64,000 nucleotides of DNA. It comes from Nocardiopsis quinghaiensis. Its GTDB lineage: Bacteria; Actinomycetota; Actinomycetes; Streptosporangiales; Streptosporangiaceae. Positions 8,509 to 17,320 of the stretch are shown one piece after another (the stretch's first letter is position 1; every line of letters begins with the position of its first letter). Where the stretch lies: positions 124,001 to 188,000 of the forward strand of contig NZ_ML703338.1 of the NCBI RefSeq assembly GCF_008638365.1, given 5' to 3'. The notes beneath the pieces are model-generated. The model saw nothing but the letters and a program-made list of their open reading frames with translations. It did not search any database and was not told where the DNA came from. The translations under genes were made by a program, and so were the position numbers.

Positions 8509-9620
8509 CACGCCCACCGATCCCCCTCACCCGGAATCCGCGACCGCGCCTGGACACCACCGGGCTGGTCTACCTCGCCCTGGTGCTGCTGCTCGCGCTG
8601 AGCGCGGCCCTCGTGGCCGCGCGGGGCGGCAACCTGTTCACCACCGCCAACACCGTCGACCTGTTCACCCGCAGCAGCCTGCTGGGGTTCCTGGCCATCG
8701 GGCAGACGCTCGTCATCCTGTGCCGCTCCCTGGACCTGTCGGTGGGCTACGTCGCCGCGCTGTCCACCGTGGTCGCGGCCACCACCATGGCGGGCGACCC
8801 CTCCCGCGTCCTGCTCGGCGTGGGCGCGACACTCGGCGTGGCCGGGCTGATCGGCCTGGCCAACGGGCTGGTGGTGACCAGGCTGCGGGTCAACCCCTTC
8901 ATCGCCACCCTGGGCATGGGGCTGGTGATCAAGGGCTACCTGGACACGAACTTCCAGGGTCCGGCCGGATCGATCCCCGCCGCCTTCCAGGCCTTCGGCT
9001 ACACCCGGATCGGCGTGCTGCCCGTCTCCACCCTGGTGATGCTGGGCGTGGCGCTGGCGGCGGTGCTGTTCCTGCGGCGAACCCGGACGGGCTACCACAT
9101 GTACGCGGTCGGCGGCGACGCCGAGGTCGCCCGGCTCTCGGGGATCCGTTCCGGGGTGCCCACGGTCACCGCGCACGTGCTGTGCTCGGTCACGGCCGGT
9201 GTGGCCGGCCTGCTGCTGGCCGCCCGGTTCGGCACCGGAAGCGCCACGGTCTACTCCGGCGGCTACGAGCTGGAGGCCATCGCGGCCGTGGTGCTGGGCG
9301 GCACCTACCTGCTCGGCGGGCGCGGCGGCGTGGCCGGAACGGTCGCGGGGGTGCTCATCCTCGCCACGCTCGACACGGTGTTCAACGTGCTGGCGGTCGA
9401 CCCGTTCGTCAAGGACGTGCTGCGCGGCGTCATCGTCATCGCCGCCGTGGCCGTCTACGCCCGCCGCGGGCACCCCGCCAGGCGGGTGCGCTTCCCCTCG
9501 GGCGGCACCGCGCCACCCGGTCCAGGCCCGGGTTCGCGGCCAGGCCCCGATCCCTCCCCCGAGTCCGACCCCGACCCGGAGACCGGTCCCGCACCGCAGC
9601 CCCTCGGAGGCCTCCGATGA
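8505..9620 (+). CDS. Sugar ABC transporter permease 1 (RbsC type)
   Basis: This 371-residue membrane protein has about 8-10 hydrophobic segments and the family motif GQTLVILCRSLDLSVGYVA, equivalent to the EAA-like region of RbsC permeases. VLGGTYLLGGRGGVAGT near the C-terminus is also conserved. A Pro/Asp/Gly-rich tail of about 45 residues follows the last helix. GTG start overlaps the ATPase stop; the end overlaps the second permease. It probably forms a heterodimer with that permease. Confidence 0.9.
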   Translation: MTRPPIPLTRNPRPRLDTTGLVYLALVLLLALSAALVAARGGNLFTTANTVDLFTRSSLLGFLAIGQTLVILCRSLDLSVGYVAALSTVVAATTMAGDPSRVLLGVGATLGVAGLIGLANGLVVTRLRVNPFIATLGMGLVIKGYLDTNFQGPAGSIPAAFQAFGYTRIGVLPVSTLVMLGVALAAVLFLRRTRTGYHMYAVGGDAEVARLSGIRSGVPTVTAHVLCSVTAGVAGLLLAARFGTGSATVYSGGYELEAIAAVVLGGTYLLGGRGGVAGTVAGVLILATLDTVFNVLAVDPFVKDVLRGVIVIAAVAVYARRGHPARRVRFPSGGTAPPGPGPGSRPGPDPSPESDPDPETGPAPQPLGGLR

Positions 9621-10708
9621 CCCCGAACCCCACCCAGGACGTGCGCGGCACCGGCGACTCCGGCGGCTCACGCCGTTCGGGCGCGCCGACCGCGCTCGCC
9701 GCGCTGGGCCGGGGCGGCACGGCGACCGTCGCCCTGCTGCTGGCGCTGATCTTCGTGGTCATCGCCACCCAGAACCCGTCGTTCTTCGAGGGTCCGCCGC
9801 TGATGTCCTTCGCCAAGAAGGCCGCGCCGCTGGTGATCCTGGCGATCGGCCAGTACCTGGTGATCGTCTCCGGGGAGTTCGACCTGTCGGTCGGGTCCCT
9901 GGTGGGCGCCCAGGTGGTGATCGCGGCCCGGCTCATCGACGGCCAGGAGGCCATGACCCTGCCGGTAATCGGCCTCATGATGGTCTTCGGCCTGGTCGTG
10001 GGCCTGGTCAACGGCCTGGTGACCACACTGCTCAGGGTGCCGTCGATCATCACCACGCTCGGCACGATGCTGATCCTGTTCGGCGCCGTCCGCTACTGGA
10101 CCGGCGGCGCGCCCACCGGCGCGCTCTCGGAGTCCTTCCGGGTCCCCGGACGCCACGGGATCGAGGGCGTACCGTTCCTCGGCGAGCTCCCGTGGGCGCT
10201 GGTCATCGCCCTGGTGCTGGCGGTGGGCGCCGTGTTCCTCATGCGCTCGCCCTTCGGCCGCTCCCTCGTCGCGACGGGCGACAACGACGTCGCCGCCGCG
10301 TTCTCCGGGGTGCGGGTGTGGCGGGTGCGCACCATGGCCTTCGTCGGCTCCTCGCTGATGGCCACCGTCGCCGCCATCCTCATCGGCGGATACGCCGGTG
10401 TCACCGCGCAGGTCGGGGACGGGCTGGAGTTCACCGCCATCACCGCCGTCGTACTCGGCGGGGTGGTGCTGGGCGGCGGGCGCGGCACCGTGGTCGCCGC
10501 CGTCCTGGGCGCCCTGACGGTGGAGGCCCTGTTCACCCTGTTCAACCAGCTCTACCTGCCCTCGACGATCCAGCCGTCGGTGCAGGGGCTCATCATCATC
10601 GCCGCGGTGGCCTACGCCGCCCGCCGGGGCGACCTTCGACTGCCGGAGCGCCTGCGACGGCGACCGGCCCATCCGACCGAGCGGTCGCTCGGCACTTCCA
10701 GGAGGTAA
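9617..10708 (+). CDS. Sugar ABC transporter permease 2 (RbsC type)
   Basis: This 363-residue membrane protein is a diverged paralogue of the preceding permease, with GQYLVIVSGEFDLSVGSLVG and VLGGVVLGGGRGTVVAA at the matching places. ATG at 9617 overlaps the previous stop (ATGA). Two distinct permeases next to one double ATPase and one binding protein indicate a heteromeric channel, as in other CUT2 systems with two permease genes. Confidence 0.9.
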   Translation: MTPNPTQDVRGTGDSGGSRRSGAPTALAALGRGGTATVALLLALIFVVIATQNPSFFEGPPLMSFAKKAAPLVILAIGQYLVIVSGEFDLSVGSLVGAQVVIAARLIDGQEAMTLPVIGLMMVFGLVVGLVNGLVTTLLRVPSIITTLGTMLILFGAVRYWTGGAPTGALSESFRVPGRHGIEGVPFLGELPWALVIALVLAVGAVFLMRSPFGRSLVATGDNDVAAAFSGVRVWRVRTMAFVGSSLMATVAAILIGGYAGVTAQVGDGLEFTAITAVVLGGVVLGGGRGTVVAAVLGALTVEALFTLFNQLYLPSTIQPSVQGLIIIAAVAYAARRGDLRLPERLRRRPAHPTERSLGTSRR

Positions 10709-10710
10709 CC

Positions 10711-11913
10711 ATGCGCGTACCCCGCGTGCTGCTCGCCGGCGCCGCCGGCCTGACCCTGATGCTCACGGCGTGTACGACGGACGCCCCCGCCGACTCCCCC
10801 GAGGGCGGGAGCGGCGCCGAGCTCACCCCCGACGAGGAGTGGTTCGACGAGGCCGAGTTCGAGGCCCAGCTGGCCCAGCGCGAGATCCCCCCGGAGGGTC
10901 CCGAGGACCAGCCCTGGATGCAGGCGATCGAACCCGAGTGGATCGACACCTCCGAGTTCGTCCACGACGCGCCCGAGGACGCGACGCTGTGCTTCTCCAA
11001 CGCCTCGGTGTCCAACCCCTGGCGCGTCACCGGCTTCATCACCATGGAGCAGCAGGTGGAGGCCCTCCAGGAGGAGGGGCGCATCGGTGAGTTCCGGGTG
11101 TCCGACGCCGCCGACGACGACAACCAGCAGATCTCCGACATCCAGGCGTTCGTGGACTCCGGGGACTGCGACGCCATCATCATCTCGCCCTCCACCACCG
11201 CGACCCTGACCCCGGCCGTGGAGACCGCCTGTGAGAGCGGCGTTCCGGTCGTGGTCTTCGACCGCGGCGTGAACACCGACTGCATGGTCACCTTCATCCA
11301 CCCGATCGGCGGCTACGCCTACGGCGCGGACGCGGCCGACTTCCTGGTCGAGAACCTGGAGCCCGGCTCCACCGTGCTGGCGCTGCGCATCCTGCCCGGC
11401 GTGGACGTGCTCGAACACCGCTGGGCGGCGGCTCAGGAGATCTTCGCCGACAGCGAGCTGGAGGTGCTCGGCCACGAGTTCACCGAGGGCGACGGCGCCA
11501 AGATCAAGGACCTGGTCTCCCAGCACCTCCAGCGCGGCGAGGTCGACGGCATCTGGATGGACGCCGGGGACGGCGCCGTCGCGGGCCTGGAGGCCTTCGA
11601 GGACGCCGGACAGCCCTACCCGGTCATCGCCGGTGAGGACGAGCTGAGCTTCATGCGCAAGTGGAAGGAGGAGGAGCTCACCGCGATCGCGCCCGTCTAC
11701 TCCAACTTCCAGTGGCGGACCCCGATCCTGGCCGCCGACATGATCCTCGCCGGTGAGGACGTCCCCTCCGAGTGGGTCCTGCCGCAGGAGCCGATCCGCG
11801 AAGACGAACTGGACGAGTACCTGGAGCGCAACGCGGACATGCCGTCCCTGCACTACGCGAAGTTCGGCGGCGAGGACCTGCCGGGCTTCCCCGAGGCGTG
11901 GACGGAGCGGTAG
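10711..11913 (+). CDS. Sugar-binding lipoprotein of the ABC transporter
   Basis: This 400-residue protein has a lipoprotein signal, with lipobox LTAC and predicted lipidated Cys21. Residues about 90-370 form a type-I periplasmic-binding fold (SNPWRVTGF, a DNQQISDIQAFVDSG segment, GVPVVVFDRG), as in ribose-binding proteins. An acidic linker of about 60 residues separates the lipid anchor from the domain. The ribosome-binding site GGAGG lies directly upstream. It delivers substrate to the two permeases; the sugar is unknown. Confidence 0.9.
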   Translation: MRVPRVLLAGAAGLTLMLTACTTDAPADSPEGGSGAELTPDEEWFDEAEFEAQLAQREIPPEGPEDQPWMQAIEPEWIDTSEFVHDAPEDATLCFSNASVSNPWRVTGFITMEQQVEALQEEGRIGEFRVSDAADDDNQQISDIQAFVDSGDCDAIIISPSTTATLTPAVETACESGVPVVVFDRGVNTDCMVTFIHPIGGYAYGADAADFLVENLEPGSTVLALRILPGVDVLEHRWAAAQEIFADSELEVLGHEFTEGDGAKIKDLVSQHLQRGEVDGIWMDAGDGAVAGLEAFEDAGQPYPVIAGEDELSFMRKWKEEELTAIAPVYSNFQWRTPILAADMILAGEDVPSEWVLPQEPIREDELDEYLERNADMPSLHYAKFGGEDLPGFPEAWTER

Positions 11914-12783
11914 ATGAGGGCGCTGGGGGTCAACACGTGGGTGTGGACGTCACCGCTGACCGACGCCGCGCTGGAGCGGATCGCGCCCCGCGTGGCGGGA
12001 TGGGGGTTCGACACGATCGAGCTCCCCGTGGAGAACGCGGGTGACTGGGACCCCCGGCGCGCCCGGGCGCTGTTGGACGGGCTGGGCCTGGCCGCCAGCG
12101 TCGTACTGGTCATGGGTCCGGGCCGGGAGCTGGTCGCCACCGACCCGGCCACCCGGTCGGCCACACAGGACTATCTCAGAAGGGTCGTGGACACGGCGGC
12201 GGCGGTCGGCTCCTCCGTCATCGCCGGACCGGCCTACGCCTCGGTCGGCCGCACCTGGCGGATGTCCCCGCGAGAGCGGGCGGGGATCGCCGCCGAGCTG
12301 ACCGAGGCGCTGGCCCCCGTGGTCGGGCACGCCTCGGCCGCGGGGGTCTCCCTCGCGGTGGAACCGCTCAACCGGTACGAGACCAGTGTGGCCAACACGG
12401 TGGACCAGGGGCTGGAACTGCTCGCCGACCTGCCCGCCGAGCACTGCGGGCTGGCCCTGGACGTGTACCACATGAACATCGAGGAGCGGGACGTGGCGGC
12501 GGCGATCAGGCGGGCCGCCGGAAGGATCGAGCACGTGCAGGTGTGCGCCAACGACAGGGGCGCCCCCGGCGCGGACCACCTGGACTGGCCCGGGATCCTC
12601 GACGCGCTGGACGCGTCGGGGTATGAAGGCCCTCTGGTCATCGAGTCGTTCACGGCGGACAATGCCAGCATCGCCACGGCGGCCTCCGTCTGGCGACCGC
12701 TGGCGGCGAGCCAGGACGCGCTCGCCGTCGACGGCCTGGCCTTCCTTCGTTCCCTGACCCGACGGGAGGAGTCCCCGTGCTAG
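11914..12783 (+). CDS. Sugar 3-epimerase of the D-tagatose/D-psicose 3-epimerase type
   Basis: This 289-residue TIM-barrel protein carries the metal and catalytic pattern of ketose 3-epimerases in order: a Glu in AVEPLNRYETS, Asp and His in LDVYHMNIEE, His in HVQVCANDRG followed by an Arg, and Glu in VIESF. It starts immediately after the binding-protein stop (TAGATG), so it belongs to the operon. The family interconverts ketoses at C3 (psicose/fructose, tagatose/sorbose). This suggests a rare ketose or its derivative as the operon's substrate. Confidence 0.8.
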   Translation: MRALGVNTWVWTSPLTDAALERIAPRVAGWGFDTIELPVENAGDWDPRRARALLDGLGLAASVVLVMGPGRELVATDPATRSATQDYLRRVVDTAAAVGSSVIAGPAYASVGRTWRMSPRERAGIAAELTEALAPVVGHASAAGVSLAVEPLNRYETSVANTVDQGLELLADLPAEHCGLALDVYHMNIEERDVAAAIRRAAGRIEHVQVCANDRGAPGADHLDWPGILDALDASGYEGPLVIESFTADNASIATAASVWRPLAASQDALAVDGLAFLRSLTRREESPC

Positions 12784-12905
12784 GCAGCGCCTTCTCCGCA
12801 GCTCCGCCGCGCGCGGCCCTCCCGCCCACCGCGGTGTCCGCACCACCGTCGGCGACGGGCAAGGATGGCAACGTCCACACCCCCGCTCGGTGCCGCGCTC
12901 ATCGG

Positions 12906-12916
12906 AAAGCGCTTAC
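12906..12916. promoter_or_regulatory. Candidate LacI-type operator
   Basis: The sequence GAAAGCGCTTAC has an 8-bp perfect palindrome AAGCGCTT at 12907-12914, the core commonly bound by LacI/GalR regulators. It lies 42 bp upstream of the 12956 gene, inside the sugar cluster. No LacI gene is in the window, so this is a candidate only. Confidence 0.35.
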
Positions 12917-12955
12917 TGAAGTAGGGCGGCTCCCTCCCCCACAGGAGACGTCACC

Positions 12956-13687
12956 ATGTCCGCACGACAGCACTCCCCCTCCGCTCCCGCGCCGAAGACA
13001 CCCGAGGGCCGGGATCCGGTGGCGGCCGCCCCGTCCGCCTGGTGGCTGACCGGGACCTCGCTCACGATGGCCGGCGCCGCCGTCGTCCTCCTCAGCGGTA
13101 TGGCCACGGCGGGGGGCGGCCCCGAACCCGCCACCGCCGCGACCACCGCCTACCAGCCCGACGCCGACCGTGTCGGCGAACTCGTCGGACACACCCGTAC
13201 CGCCCACGAGGGAATGGTCCCCGTGGTGGAGGCCATGGAGGAGTTCCTGCCCACCGACGGCTCGCATCCGCCCCTGGACCTGACCGACGCCTCGGTGGTC
13301 CACTCCTGGCGCACCGACGTGCGGGAGGCCGCGGACCACTTCGGCGGGCCGTCCGGGGACGACACCGTCCACGAGGCCGTCCAGGCGGGCCTGACCTCCT
13401 CCGTCCGGCTGCTGTCCATGTCGGTCGAGGCCTACGCCGGGGCCGCGCTGGTCGAGGACGAGGACCTGCGCATGGACACCCTCCACATCGCCATGGACCT
13501 GCGGGACCAGGCGGTCCGCTCGTGGTCGGTGGCCGCCACCCACCTCGACATGGCCAGCGTGGACACCGGCCACGGCCACGTCCACCTGTACCTGCCCGCC
13601 GCACCCGACAGCGGGGCCCTCCGACCCGACGGCGCCGAGGCCGGGAGCGGGAGGGACCCGGGCTCCGGGGGCGGCCACGACCACTGA
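12956..13687 (+). CDS. Hypothetical membrane-anchored protein in the sugar cluster
   Basis: This 243-residue protein has a cytoplasmic Pro-rich N-terminus, one transmembrane helix at about residues 28-50 and an extracellular, largely helical domain rich in Asp, His and Glu. The C-terminus is Gly/Asp-rich and ends in HDH; the HGHVH run at about 205-209 could bind a metal. A clear ribosome-binding site (GGAG) precedes the ATG. I recognise no family. Its place between two sugar isomerase genes suggests a surface role linked to them. Confidence 0.7.
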   Translation: MSARQHSPSAPAPKTPEGRDPVAAAPSAWWLTGTSLTMAGAAVVLLSGMATAGGGPEPATAATTAYQPDADRVGELVGHTRTAHEGMVPVVEAMEEFLPTDGSHPPLDLTDASVVHSWRTDVREAADHFGGPSGDDTVHEAVQAGLTSSVRLLSMSVEAYAGAALVEDEDLRMDTLHIAMDLRDQAVRSWSVAATHLDMASVDTGHGHVHLYLPAAPDSGALRPDGAEAGSGRDPGSGGGHDH

Positions 13688-13731
13688 GCCCAGAGCATCC
13701 GCATCCGAACCCGAGCACGGAAGGCACCGAC

Positions 13732-14736
13732 ATGCCACGACCAGTCACCCTCTTCACCGGACAGTGGGCCGACCTGCCCTTCGAGGAGGTGTGCTCACTG
13801 GCCTCCGCCTGGGGCTACGACGGCCTGGAGATCGCCTGCTGGGGCGACCACCTCGACGTCACCCGGGCCGCCGTCGACGACGGGTACGTGCGCGACCGGC
13901 TGGGCGTGCTCGAACGCCACGGGCTGGGTGTGTGGGCGATCTCCAACCACCTGCTCGGCCAGGCCGTCTGCGACGACCCCATCGACCAGCGCCACCGGGA
14001 CATCCTGCCCGCGCGGGTGTGGGGGGACGGGGAGCCCGAGGGCGTACGCCGGCGGGCCGCCGAGGAGATGGCCACCACCGCGCGCGCCGCCGCGAGGCTC
14101 GGCGTGTCCACGGTGGTGGGCTTCACGGGTTCGGCGATCTGGAAGTACGTGGCGATGTTCCCGCCGGTGGGCGGGGACGTCATCGAGGCGGGGTACCGGG
14201 ACTTCGCCGACCGGTGGAACCCGATCCTGGACGTGTTCGACGAGGTGGGGGTGCGCTTCGCCCACGAGGTGCACCCCTCCGAGATCGCCTACGACTACTG
14301 GTCGACCGAGAAGGCGCTGGAGGCGGTGGGCCACCGCCCCGCGTTCGGCCTGAACTGGGATCCCAGCCACATGGTGTGGCAGGACATCGACCCGGCCGGG
14401 TTCCTGTGGGACTTCCGCGACCGGATCTACCACGTGGACTGCAAGGACACCCGCAAGCGGACGGGCAACGGCCGCAACGGGCGGTTGGGTTCCCACCTGC
14501 CCTGGGGCGACCCCCGCCGCGGCTGGGACTTCGTGTCGACGGGGCACGGCGACGTGCCCTGGGAGGACTGCTTCCGCACGCTGAACGCGATCGGCTACCA
14601 GGGGCCGATCTCGGTGGAGTGGGAGGACGCGGGCATGGACCGGCTGGTCGGGGCCGCCGAGGCGGTGGACTTCGTCCGGTCGAAGGCCTACGACCCGCCG
14701 GAGGCCTCCTTCGACTCCGCCTTCGGCTCGGACTGA
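13732..14736 (+). CDS. Sugar phosphate isomerase/epimerase (TIM barrel)
   Basis: This 334-residue xylose-isomerase-like TIM barrel has metal-binding candidates Glu in [10 protein letters not shown], Asp and His in [10 protein letters not shown], Asp/His in [11 protein letters not shown], and Glu near the end in [10 protein letters not shown]. This pattern matches large IolE/IolH-like isomerases found beside Gfo/Idh dehydrogenases. With the dehydrogenase at 5744 it could carry out an oxidation-isomerisation route. It is the last gene of the sugar region on this strand. Confidence 0.85.
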   Translation: MPRPVTLFTGQWADLPFEEVCSLASAWGYDGLEIACWGDHLDVTRAAVDDGYVRDRLGVLERHGLGVWAISNHLLGQAVCDDPIDQRHRDILPARVWGDGEPEGVRRRAAEEMATTARAAARLGVSTVVGFTGSAIWKYVAMFPPVGGDVIEAGYRDFADRWNPILDVFDEVGVRFAHEVHPSEIAYDYWSTEKALEAVGHRPAFGLNWDPSHMVWQDIDPAGFLWDFRDRIYHVDCKDTRKRTGNGRNGRLGSHLPWGDPRRGWDFVSTGHGDVPWEDCFRTLNAIGYQGPISVEWEDAGMDRLVGAAEAVDFVRSKAYDPPEASFDSAFGSD

Positions 14737-14803
14737 TCCGGTCGGCCGGGCCGTCCCGACGCGACGGTCCGGCCGACCGGGCCCCGGGCCGGCGCGCGAG
14801 GGC

Positions 14804-15049
14804 TCACATCATGGGGGCGATGACCACCCGGTAGTGGCCGCCGTCCGCGGTGGAGACGTCGTGGCGGAAGTCGTTGACCCGGTTGACGGAACTCTGCACG
14901 GCGTCGCTGCCGAAGGCCGTGGTGTCCACGGTGGGCAGGTGTTCCTCGACGGCGCTCACCGCCTCGTCGACGGACATGGCGGTGCTCCTGCGTTCGGGGG
15001 TGATGCGCAGTCCGTCATCGGTGAGGCGGCTGATCACGATCCGGAACAT
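14804..15049 (-). CDS. Small hypothetical protein (81 aa)
   Basis: The predicted protein begins MFRIVISRLTDDGLRITPE and contains a helix (SVDEAVSAVEEHL) and a C-terminal strand pair. Coding bias is strong. No family is recognised. It is the last of three minus-strand small genes after the two roadblock-like genes, 119 bp beyond the first, and could be co-transcribed with them. Confidence 0.6.
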   Translation of the reverse strand: MFRIVISRLTDDGLRITPERRSTAMSVDEAVSAVEEHLPTVDTTAFGSDAVQSSVNRVNDFRHDVSTADGGHYRVVIAPMM

Positions 15050-15168
15050 ACCGGGTCTCCCTGCGGCGTCGGGGGGCTGACACCGGCATTCTCCCCCATC
15101 GCGTCCGGACTCGGAAGCGAATCAGGGGACCGGGGCCCCTTCCCTCCCGGTCCCCGTGAAGCGCCTGG

Positions 15169-15540
15169 TCAGACCTCCAGGGTCTCCTCGATGGCCTTGA
15201 GGCGGTGCCGGGCCAGGGCGAGGTTGCCCCGGGAGCGGTCGAGGGCCAGGTAGAGGAAGAGCCCCTGGCCCTTCTTGCTGGTGAGGGGCCGGATGACGTG
15301 GTACTGGCCGGACAGGGTGATGAGGATGTCCTCGATCGCGTCGTTGAGCCCGAGCTGGTCCATGGTGCGCATCTTGGCGCGGACCACCTCGGTGTTCCCG
15401 GCCGCGGCGACGGTGAGGTCGAGCGAGTTGGTCGCACTGAGGGTGCCCAGCGCCATCCCGCTGCTGTAGTCGACGACGGCGGCACCGACCGCCCCGTCGA
15501 TCTCCATCATTTCCTTGAGTCCGGTCTCGATGTTGGGCAT
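15169..15540 (-). CDS. Roadblock/LC7 domain protein
   Basis: This 123-residue protein starts MPNIETGLKEMMEIDG. The pattern VGAAVVDYSSGMALGTL, then a central helix and a strand ending in LFLYLALDRSRGNLALAR, is that of roadblock/MglB-type domains, which bind small GTPases or form regulatory dimers. In actinobacteria such proteins often sit in conservons with a histidine kinase and a GTPase. Neither is present here, so this is a stand-alone copy. A ribosome-binding site (GAGAGAAGG) precedes the ATG. Confidence 0.75.
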   Translation of the reverse strand: MPNIETGLKEMMEIDGAVGAAVVDYSSGMALGTLSATNSLDLTVAAAGNTEVVRAKMRTMDQLGLNDAIEDILITLSGQYHVIRPLTSKKGQGLFLYLALDRSRGNLALARHRLKAIEETLEV

Positions 15541-15632
15541 GTCCTTCTCTCTCCTTTGGGTTCGTCGGCGCAACGCCTTGTCGGCCATCCAGTGGCGTAG
15601 GCCCACGACGCCGCGTCGGGACGGGCCAGGGG

Positions 15633-16157
15633 TCACGCGGTCACCGACCGGGAACGGTCGACGGACAGTGAGCGGAGCGCGGTGACGACGCGCTCCAGGA
15701 CCCTCCGGTCCACGGGCGTGGCGGTCCGGGCGGTGGGGCGTGGCCGGTCCCGGCCACGGCGGGGCGGGTGGTCGGAGTCGTTCCTGGGCGGTGGGGGCGG
15801 CGGAGGCGGTGGAGGCAGCGGGGGCACCCGTGCCGTGCGCGCCAGTCGGCGCAGCTGCCGCAGGGTGAAACCGAGGCTTCCCTCCGTACGGCTCATGCGT
15901 ACCTGCACGCACAGGCTGGAGTCCTCCAGGACGGCGAACAGCAGGTGGTGGTCGGCGTCGGTGACGACCACGTCCTCCAGTGTCTGGGCAGCGCACAGCG
16001 GACCGCCGCGGATGGCCCGGAGCATCTCCGCCGTCTCCGTGGCAGGGTCGTCGGCACCGGCGTGGGTGAGGACGCGTCCGCCTCGCCAGTCCACGAGGCA
16101 GACACTGTGCACGCCGGACGTATCGAGCATCTCCCGTAGCTGTTGGTCGAAGCGCAC
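15633..16157 (-). CDS. Roadblock-like protein with proline-rich linker
   Basis: This 174-residue protein starts at GTG 16157 with AAAGGA in front. Residues 1-105 have a roadblock-like layout (VHSVCLVDWRGGRVLTHAG, then VVVTDADHHLLFAVL and VQVRMSRTEGSLGFTL). A run of ten or more prolines follows at about 117-128, then a basic tail. It lies 92 bp upstream of the roadblock gene and is probably its partner. The assignment rests on similarity of pattern to the neighbour, not on a search. Confidence 0.6.
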   Translation of the reverse strand: MRFDQQLREMLDTSGVHSVCLVDWRGGRVLTHAGADDPATETAEMLRAIRGGPLCAAQTLEDVVVTDADHHLLFAVLEDSSLCVQVRMSRTEGSLGFTLRQLRRLARTARVPPLPPPPPPPPPPRNDSDHPPRRGRDRPRPTARTATPVDRRVLERVVTALRSLSVDRSRSVTA

Positions 16158-16367
16158 GTCGGTCCTTTGCGAAGCGGGGCCGGGTCTCCCAACGGCCCGT
16201 GACGAATCAGGCGAACTGCCCTTTGCGGACATCACGAGAATAAGGACCGGGCGGCCGCACCGCAGCCTTTTCGACAATTTTTCACGTTGTGCCTGCTTAC
16301 GGGGACGCGAAGTTCCTTTTACCGGAAAGGCATCATGAGCGGAATGCACGGTTCGCCCCGAAGACAA

Positions 16368-16401
16368 AAGTGATCGTCCTGAGCGTTCCGGACGATCACT
16401 T
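16368..16401. terminator. Strong hairpin, terminator-like
   Basis: Perfect 12-bp stem: AAGTGATCGTCC (16368-16379) pairs with GGACGATCACTT (16390-16401), with a 10-nt loop, and TCTC follows. It is not directly downstream of any recognised gene, so its role is unclear. Confidence 0.5.
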
Positions 16402-16453
16402 CTCTCATTGTGTGGGGTTTTCGGGCCTTGTGGCCCGGCCAGGACGGGGCGGA

Positions 16454-16509
16454 AGGCCCGTGTGAGGGGCCGGGGAGGCCCGTGTGAGGGGCCGGGGAGG
16501 CCCGTGTGG
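16454..16509. repeat. 22-bp tandem repeat, about 2.5 copies
   Basis: The unit AGGCCCGTGTGAGGGGCCGG plus GG occurs exactly at 16454-16475 and 16476-16497, with a partial third copy after that. Non-coding. Confidence 0.8.
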
Positions 16510-17083
16510 AGGCCCGGGACCGGCGCGGCCGGGGCAGAGCCAGGCAACCTCGGAGGTCGCCAGGTCGTAGCGGGCCGGGACGGCGTCCGGACCCCCGGAC
16601 CCACCGGCTCTCGCAGGTCGCCGACGTGGCCGCGGAGGACCGCCCCGGTGCGGTGCGCCTCCACCGCGGCGGTGACCGCGCCGCGCGAAGCGTGCCCCAG
16701 GGCCGCGGCGAGGGGGGCCTGTCCGTGCACCAGCTCCTCCCTCCGGGGCGCGGCCCTCGCCGGGGTGGCGGGAGGCGTACCGGCGCCAGCGCCTGCTCCC
16801 CTGTTCGAGGAGGCGCCGCGACGAGTGACAGCCCTGGAGGCCCTCATTCCCGACAGGGGGAGTCAGGACTTATGCCGCCGAACGAGGGCCAAGCTACTCT
16901 TGCTCCGCGAAAACCATCAAGTGCTTTCAGCGCTCTCCTGGCGCGCTTCTCCCGAAAGCCGGGAAGGCGGCGCCAGGGGCATGGTGGTGACCACGGGAAA
17001 CATTTCGATCGGCCACTCCCCCGTGTTCTGGTAAACCTTTTTCGCGCCCCCGGCCCCGCCCCCGGGGCCCGCCTTCGGGGCCC

Positions 17084-17151
17084 GGCCCCGGCGTCCGGCC
17101 GGCCCCGGCGTCCGGCCGGCCCCGGCGTCCGGCCGGCCCCGGCGTCCGGCC
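17084..17151. repeat. Four perfect 17-bp tandem repeats
   Basis: The unit GGCCCCGGCGTCCGGCC is repeated four times without a mismatch (17084, 17101, 17118, 17135). Each unit is partly self-complementary, so the array could fold on either strand. It ends about 45 bp before the TetR promoter region. Confidence 0.9.
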
Positions 17152-17195
17152 GGGCCTGGCGGCCGCCAGAGGCCGCGGACGTCGGCGAACCCCGC

Positions 17196-17224
17196 TAGAA
17201 TGCCTTACTAACCGACCGTTCGTT
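17196..17224 (+). promoter_or_regulatory. Promoter and PaaR-like operator of the TetR gene
   Basis: TAGAAT (17196-17201) is a good -10 box. AACCGACCGTTCGTT (17210-17224) has the ACCGACCG-NTCGGT layout of operators bound by PaaR-type TetR regulators, with imperfect symmetry. It lies about 100 bp upstream of the TetR gene, which suggests autoregulation. The match to PaaR boxes is from memory. Confidence 0.5.
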
Positions 17225-17320
17225 AAGTTAGCAAATCCTCGTGGAGGTCCCGGCGCACACAGGCGGCGCCTTCGGCCGCTCCGCACACCGGGCCGCCTCC
17301 ACCAGGTAGATTCGACAACC

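Larger units (their letters stand above)
16158..17320. other. 1.2-kb stretch without a convincing gene
   Basis: No frame here shows both a start with a ribosome-binding site and a recognisable product. It contains a 12-bp-stem hairpin, a 22-bp tandem repeat, four copies of a 17-bp repeat, and the promoter/operator of the TetR gene at the right end. A minus-strand frame around 16550-16800 has some coding character and may be a decayed gene. Confidence 0.5.
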
